NCBI GenBank assembly: GCA_030628325.1
Contig: DAOVRB010000018.1
Span: forward strand, 1-9,738
Direction: 5' to 3'
Origin: Methanomicrobiaceae archaeon
GTDB taxonomy: Archaea > Halobacteriota > Methanomicrobia > Methanomicrobiales > Methanomicrobiaceae
Length of the DNA: 9,738 nucleotides
Part shown: positions 6,059 through 9,738 of the stretch, in pieces
How the letters are laid out: each line of letters begins with the position of its first letter
Position numbering within the stretch: position 1 is the stretch's first letter
The notes under the pieces: model-generated
What the model saw: only the letters and a program-made list of their open reading frames with translations
Databases searched by the model: none
Told to the model about the DNA's origin: nothing
Made by a program: the position numbers and the translations under genes

Positions 6059-6140
6059 GGGAATAATTCAGGATTGGATCAAAAAGAACATTCCATCATC
6101 ATATTATTATTAAAAACCCGGAAGAAATCCATCCCATGAG

Positions 6141-6172
6141 TTAATTAAGTTATTTTTGGAATCATTTAAATA
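6141..6172 (+). promoter_or_regulatory. Promoter of the PRC-barrel gene
   Basis: TTTAAATA (6165-6172) is centred about 26 bases before ATG 6195, with no Shine-Dalgarno between, indicating a leaderless transcript. An 8-base palindrome TTAATTAA (6141-6148) lies just upstream of the box and could be a factor site. Confidence 0.6.
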
Positions 6173-6194
6173 GTATAGGATACGTTTCTTTTTT

Positions 6195-6446
6195 ATGAAA
6201 ACAACGTTCTCGCGTAACCTTTCCCGAAAACAGGTAATGAGTACAGATGGTATGGTCATTGGAACAATAAAAAATATCATGGTTGACCTCGATTCAGGTC
6301 AGGTAATTGATCTTGTTGTAAAACCAGACAACACTTTTGACACCAGCGGTTATCCTCTTGACGGTGACAGAATTTACATCCCGTTTGAAGCTGTAAAAGA
6401 TATAAGGGATTATATCGTCGTTGACCGTTATCTTTCAAAAAAGTGA
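6195..6446 (+). CDS. PRC-barrel domain protein
   Basis: 83-residue protein made of a single PRC-barrel, the small beta-barrel shared with bacterial RimM and photosynthetic reaction-centre H subunits. The pattern is typical of archaeal stand-alone copies: SRKQVMSTDGMVIGTIKNIMVDLDSGQVIDLVVKP, then YIPFEAVKDIRDYIVVD at the end. Such proteins are soluble adaptor-like modules; in haloarchaea, PRC-barrel proteins (CdpB) bind SepF in the division machinery, but whether this copy does so is only a suggestion. Start at ATG 6195, with the TATA-like box at leaderless spacing. Its last 12 bases overlap the end of the opposing phosphatase gene. Confidence 0.9.
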   Translation: MKTTFSRNLSRKQVMSTDGMVIGTIKNIMVDLDSGQVIDLVVKPDNTFDTSGYPLDGDRIYIPFEAVKDIRDYIVVDRYLSKK

Positions 6447-7151
6447 GGGAAAATATTTTATTACAGTTTCAACAAATCCATCGCCATATGTTTTTTTAGA
6501 AATCCAGTCAGCTGCACCAAGCAAATTTTGATGGCCATTTGATACAGAAACACCAATACCTGCATTCTCTAGCATTTCCACATCATTTTCTGAATCCCCT
6601 ACGGCCAGGAATTCCGAAGCAGGGATATTCATCTCTTCAGCTATCTTCAGTAAAGCAGATCCCTTTGTTATCCCTGCCAGTTGAAGGTGTATGGCAAAAC
6701 CAGTGTCAATAACTTTTACCGATGGCATCTGTTTAAGCAATTCACGAACATCACCAGCACCAACTGTCCGTGCAAATGCAACATCCGCAAAACGATCTTC
6801 TGGACTGTATAGTTCAAGCTCATTTCCAATTTCTGAAAAATGAGTATTCAGAAGTTCATAAGCATCCCAGCATAATTTATGGTTGCCGCAGACCTTCTGC
6901 TCTCCCTGATATGTAACCCTGTATGTACCGCCATTTTCCGCAATAATCGTCCCGTCTGTTCCAATCATCTTGGAGAGCATGTTCAATGAACAGACAGTAT
7001 TGCCACTTGCCAGAATAACAGGGATATCTGCGTCAATAATAGTCCGGATAGCGAGAATTGCATCAGTATTTATGCGCCTTCGCTCATCTGTAATTGTCCC
7101 GTCAACATCAGTAATCAATGCCTTTGGTGGGAAAAATGAGACATTTTCCAT
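6435..7151 (-). CDS. Archaeal phosphoglycolate phosphatase (HAD type IIB)
   Basis: HAD-superfamily phosphatase of the archaeal 2-phosphoglycolate phosphatase group, related to sucrose-phosphate phosphatases; it hydrolyses 2-phosphoglycolate to glycolate. 238 residues. Motif I DVDGT with nucleophile D15 and acid D17; motif II S49 in LASGNT; motif III K163 in GITKGSAL; motif IV G185-D-S-E-N-D190. The middle part, about 80-155, is the C2-type cap. ATG 7151 follows the radA stop by 18 bases with AGGT about 7 bases upstream, so it is probably co-transcribed with radA. A role in clearing phosphoglycolate made when oxidised DNA 3' ends are processed would fit the radA/RPA context, but the substrate could also be another sugar phosphate. 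Confidence 0.88.
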   Translation of the reverse strand: MENVSFFPPKALITDVDGTITDERRRINTDAILAIRTIIDADIPVILASGNTVCSLNMLSKMIGTDGTIIAENGGTYRVTYQGEQKVCGNHKLCWDAYELLNTHFSEIGNELELYSPEDRFADVAFARTVGAGDVRELLKQMPSVKVIDTGFAIHLQLAGITKGSALLKIAEEMNIPASEFLAVGDSENDVEMLENAGIGVSVSNGHQNLLGAADWISKKTYGDGFVETVIKYFPSLF

Positions 7152-7169
7152 CTAATAACCTGTATGTTA

Positions 7170-8144
7170 TCAGATAGATTTCAAACCTGCGGATTCAACA
7201 AGAAATGCTGCTTCACCATCAGGAAGATTTGGACTGTCAACCAGTTTTGCAACCCTCTTGCTGCCTTTGCTCTTACGCAGATATAAACGGAACTTGGACG
7301 CATGCCCGACTATATTCCCTCCGATAGGCTTTGTTGGATCACCAAAGAAAACTGCAGGGTTGGACATTACCTGATTTGTGACAAGCACAACAGCATTATA
7401 CTCCTCAGCAAGTTTTGCAAGGTCATACATGTGTTTGTTTAATTTCTGCTGTCTGAGAGACAATGTACCTCTCCCTGAGTATTCTGCCCTGAAATGAGCG
7501 GTCAGCGAATCAACAATAATTAATCTGACAGGCTTTTCGGAATCTTTCAGTTCAGAAGCCAGTTCACGGGCACTGTCTATCAGGAGCATCTGGTGATCTG
7601 ATGTGTAACCCTTTGCTACATGGATGTGTTCCAGAAACTCAGAAACCGGGGGAATTTCAATATCAAGTTCAAGACCATTAACCATCTGTTCAATGCGCTC
7701 AGGACGGAATGTATTCTCTGTGTCAATGTAGAGACATGAACCGCCAAGACCACCGACATCTTCAGGTAACTGAACATTTACTGCCATCTGGTGTGAAATC
7801 TGACTTTTTCCTGAACCAAATTCACCATATACTTCTGATATAGACTTGGTTTCCAGCCCGCCACCCATAAGATCATCAAATTCATCAACAAGTGTCTTTA
7901 ACTTACGGACTTCCTTCCTCTCCTCAAGAACTGCTGTACCAGTTTTAAACCCACCGATGTCAGCCATTTCACGGGCAGCTTTAATCATCTTCTTCGCAGT
8001 GGATTCACCAATTTCAGCAGCTTCCACAAGATCAGAGCGGGAAGCTGTTGCGATGCCCTCGATTGTACAATAACCGGCCTCACGTAATTTGTCTGCGGTA
8101 GTCGGACCAACACCGGGAAGGTCTTCGATTTCATGTTCTGCCAT
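7170..8144 (-). CDS. radA: DNA repair and recombination protein RadA
   Basis: Archaeal RecA/Rad51-family recombinase: an ATP-dependent filament on single-stranded DNA that performs homology search and strand exchange. 324 residues. Helix-hairpin-helix domain about 1-60 (LPGVGPTTADKLREAG), polymerisation motif F66-K-T-G69 (Phe kept, as in other archaeal RadA), Walker A GEFGSGKS (107-114), catalytic E143 in YIDTENTF, Walker B LIIVD (208-212), and a DNA-binding loop region ending NQVMSNPAVFFGDPTKPIGG. No intein. ATG 8144 is supported by AGAGGT (8154-8159) at 9-base spacing; a TATA-like box CTATATAC lies further upstream (8194-8201). It follows the RPA gene and precedes the phosphatase on the same strand. 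Confidence 0.98.
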   Translation of the reverse strand: MAEHEIEDLPGVGPTTADKLREAGYCTIEGIATASRSDLVEAAEIGESTAKKMIKAAREMADIGGFKTGTAVLEERKEVRKLKTLVDEFDDLMGGGLETKSISEVYGEFGSGKSQISHQMAVNVQLPEDVGGLGGSCLYIDTENTFRPERIEQMVNGLELDIEIPPVSEFLEHIHVAKGYTSDHQMLLIDSARELASELKDSEKPVRLIIVDSLTAHFRAEYSGRGTLSLRQQKLNKHMYDLAKLAEEYNAVVLVTNQVMSNPAVFFGDPTKPIGGNIVGHASKFRLYLRKSKGSKRVAKLVDSPNLPDGEAAFLVESAGLKSI

Positions 8145-8153
8145 ATCTCAAGT

Positions 8154-8201
8154 ACCTCTTTATTTTTGATTACATATCTTTATCCGAGTACCAGTATATA
8201 G
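8154..8201 (-). promoter_or_regulatory. Promoter and Shine-Dalgarno of radA
   Basis: Minus-strand TATA-like CTATATAC (8194-8201) would start transcription near 8170, giving a short leader that carries AGAGGT (8154-8159), 9 bases before ATG 8144. This would let radA be expressed apart from the lysA-RPA unit upstream. Confidence 0.5.
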
Positions 8202-8241
8202 GAGTCATACCGTGCACCGTGAAAGTATTCCAAAATATTTT

Positions 8242-9507
8242 TTATCCGCAAATATCATCCAGTTTCTTATTCAGAAGTTTCATATCAGTACAAACAGTTT
8301 CAGTGTGTATCACATTCAGCCTCCTGCCAGATAACTGACCCGTCACACGGACTTCTGCACCAGGCGGCAGATCACAGTCAATCAGATAGCAGACTTTACC
8401 GTCATCAATGCACCTGCCGGATGCCCCGTCAACGATAGTTCCCTCAAAAGTAATCTCCTCAGACTCAGACTCTTTCAGACGAATTACTCCCTGCCAACCT
8501 ACATGGATTTCAGACTCATTCCGCCTGCCCATACGGCACTGTGCATGAAATAGTTCCACAGAATCGCCCGGCATAAATGGTATTTCCGCCTGTTCGCCCC
8601 AGATAACAACTGCTATCTCATCACCACTCCGGTCTGTTAAAACAGCATTCCTTACACAGGACTGGTTCCCGTTTCTGGTAGTAAATGTCCTTGCAGGACG
8701 GAGGTTTACAATTTCACCCAGTACAGAGATCGTCTGTCCATCTTTAAATTCACTGACAGGAGATACCAGCACTTCAACTGTTTCATCAATACCCGCAACT
8801 GTAGACCTTTCTCCGATTATATATTCTCTCTGGGTTGATCGTGTGTTTCTGACAGCATGAGTTATACATATTGAATCTCCGGACTGAACTGAATCAAAAA
8901 GAACCGGAACCCAGCAGACAAAACCTGCGGTCCACAGACTATTACCGATAATTCCTTTTCTCAACTGACCGGTGCTGCCGTCACGTCGTGTGAATTCCCT
9001 TGTGGCTTCAAGATGAACCAAACGGACAGACAGAGTCTCCGGTCCTTTTGACAGAGAGGCATCTGTACGGGTATTAATATTGCATGCTGTTTTCTGCATA
9101 TCAAGAACGTGGATCTCCCCGGGTTTTTTCAGGCGACCGACGATTTCCAGCACATCTCCATCATTTATCTCATTGATGGCTGCAGCCCGGGAATCCCACA
9201 GGACAATATCCACTTCTCCGGACTCATCCCCGACTTCCATGCGGGATACCAGACCCGGAGTACCATCTGAACGCATAAACTCCCTCGGTTGAGATTTAGA
9301 CAGAACTTTACAGAAAAAAGAAACCAGACTGGATGAAGTCTGAAGTTCAGTTATTTTCAGGTGGTGTCTGCCGGCCTCACGAACTACCAGCATCGCAGCA
9401 GTCCGCTCATCAAGCAGTCCACCGGACTGCTCAATTGTCGCCTCTACTTTCTGCCTGAATTCATCCTGGTCAAAGAGATCATCAACCAGTGCATAATGTG
9501 CATGCAA
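8242..9507 (-). CDS. RPA-like single-stranded DNA-binding protein (multiple OB folds)
   Basis: Archaeal replication protein A homologue that coats single-stranded DNA in replication, repair and recombination. 421 residues. Three OB-fold repeats are visible through a shared RxFxRxDG signature: REFMRSDGTPG (75-85) with VDIVLWD (99-105), REFTRRDGSTG (170-180), and RTFTTRNGNQS (273-283) followed by AVVIWGEQ. The middle copy has a degenerate second half. A shorter C-terminal region (about 350-410) may be a fourth, reduced OB fold. Cysteines are scattered with no CxxC pair, so the zinc finger of some euryarchaeal RPAs is absent. The start is TTG 9507, chosen because AGGAG (9516-9520) sits 8 bases upstream; the next in-frame ATG is 38 codons later. 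It begins 12 bases after the lysA stop and lies upstream of radA. Confidence 0.9.
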   Translation of the reverse strand: MHAHYALVDDLFDQDEFRQKVEATIEQSGGLLDERTAAMLVVREAGRHHLKITELQTSSSLVSFFCKVLSKSQPREFMRSDGTPGLVSRMEVGDESGEVDIVLWDSRAAAINEINDGDVLEIVGRLKKPGEIHVLDMQKTACNINTRTDASLSKGPETLSVRLVHLEATREFTRRDGSTGQLRKGIIGNSLWTAGFVCWVPVLFDSVQSGDSICITHAVRNTRSTQREYIIGERSTVAGIDETVEVLVSPVSEFKDGQTISVLGEIVNLRPARTFTTRNGNQSCVRNAVLTDRSGDEIAVVIWGEQAEIPFMPGDSVELFHAQCRMGRRNESEIHVGWQGVIRLKESESEEITFEGTIVDGASGRCIDDGKVCYLIDCDLPPGAEVRVTGQLSGRRLNVIHTETVCTDMKLLNKKLDDICG

Positions 9508-9522
9508 TTAAATTACTCCTTA
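9508..9522 (-). promoter_or_regulatory. Shine-Dalgarno fused to the lysA stop, setting a TTG start
   Basis: Minus strand reads TAAGGAG (9516-9522): the lysA stop TAA shares bases with AGGAG (9516-9520). Eight bases later comes TTG 9507. The overlap suggests translational coupling from lysA to the RPA gene and supports the non-ATG start. Confidence 0.75.
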
Positions 9523-9738
9523 ATCCTGCCAGGGCAGTTTTTCCATAGTACCGATGAGGTCATCTATTGTTTCACCACGACGCATAAGCGCTTCAAGAGA
9601 CCCGTTAACCATGACTTCAGGACAGCGTGGTCTCGCATTATACTGCGATGACATGGAAAAACCATATGCACCGACATCTAAAACAGCTATCAGGTCACCC
9701 TCCACAACTTCCGGAAGCTCTCTGTCATGGGCAAGAAT
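9520..9738 (-). CDS. lysA: Diaminopimelate decarboxylase LysA, C-terminal 72 residues (partial)
   Basis: PLP-dependent decarboxylase making lysine from meso-diaminopimelate. Only the C-terminal end is inside the window; the gene runs off the right edge. The visible part reads ILAHDRELPEVVEGDLIAV, then LDVGAYGFSMSSQYNARPRC and PEVMVNG. This matches the family block in which GAYGxxMxSxYNxRxR carries the tyrosine near the PLP and substrate carboxylate. A tail ending MEKLPWQD follows. The stop TAA at 9520 overlaps the ribosome site of the RPA gene, so lysA is the upstream partner of a lysA-RPA unit. Assignment within the alanine-racemase-fold decarboxylases rests on this block only. Confidence 0.9.
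   Translation of the reverse strand: MLAHDRELPEVVEGDLIAVLDVGAYGFSMSSQYNARPRCPEVMVNGSLEALMRRGETIDDLIGTMEKLPWQD

Noticed and set aside
8210..8222. GTGCAC-centred palindromic stretch (ACCGTGCACCGT) after the RPA gene
   Set aside because: Too short for a terminator hairpin, with no T-run directly after it; a six-base palindrome is expected by chance.
1..9738. CRISPR arrays, tRNA or rRNA genes, toxin-antitoxin or phage-defence modules
   Set aside because: No regularly spaced repeats, no tRNA-like cloverleaf and no defence-type domains seen on either strand.

Overview
The window reads as a stretch of methanogenic archaeal chromosome, most likely from the order Methanomicrobiales (Methanoplanus/Methanoculleus relatives). 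The evidence is a coenzyme F420 gene (cofG), an archaeal replication and repair set (FEN1, RadA, an OB-fold RPA), an archaeal presenilin-type protease (PSH), an archaeal NOG1-like GTPase and archaeal-style expression signals. Some starts have a TATA-like box about 26-28 bases upstream and no Shine-Dalgarno (leaderless type); others have clear GGAG/AGGAG sites. The genus is inferred from gene content only.

Layout. At the left end, minus strand: fen1 (1385-2386), cofG (305-1300), then the start of purC running off the window (1-302); cofG and purC are almost touching. Upstream of fen1, also minus, is a small two-helix membrane protein (2426-2740). It is divergent from the plus-strand presenilin/signal-peptide-peptidase homologue (2806-3717), and the two share a 65-base AT-rich promoter region. 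The protease overlaps by 35 bases, tail to tail, with a minus-strand NOG1-like GTPase (3683-4630). A gene-poor stretch (4631-5156) follows, holding a nested inverted repeat, two very short reading frames and a GC-rich hairpin; it may be insertion-sequence debris or a structured RNA locus. Next on the plus strand are a winged-helix/CBS regulator (5157-6035) and a PRC-barrel protein (6195-6446). The right third is a minus-strand run: lysA (end only, 9520-9738), an RPA-like single-stranded-DNA-binding protein (8242-9507), radA (7170-8144) and phosphoglycolate phosphatase (6435-7151).

How the genes work together. RPA and RadA are functional partners: RPA coats single-stranded DNA and RadA forms the recombination filament. 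They lie in one transcriptional direction with lysA upstream and a 2-phosphoglycolate phosphatase downstream; that phosphatase could detoxify phosphoglycolate released during repair of oxidised DNA ends, although this link is inference. FEN1 carries a C-terminal PCNA-binding motif and belongs to the same replication and repair theme. cofG and purC supply the deazaflavin cofactor and purines.

Most of the window is ordinary core chromosome. The parts most worth a second look are the 4631-5156 interval, the presenilin homologue with PTL in place of PAL and its divergent small membrane partner, and the GTPase whose NKxD motif reads CKSD. I did not find a clearly new multi-gene system.
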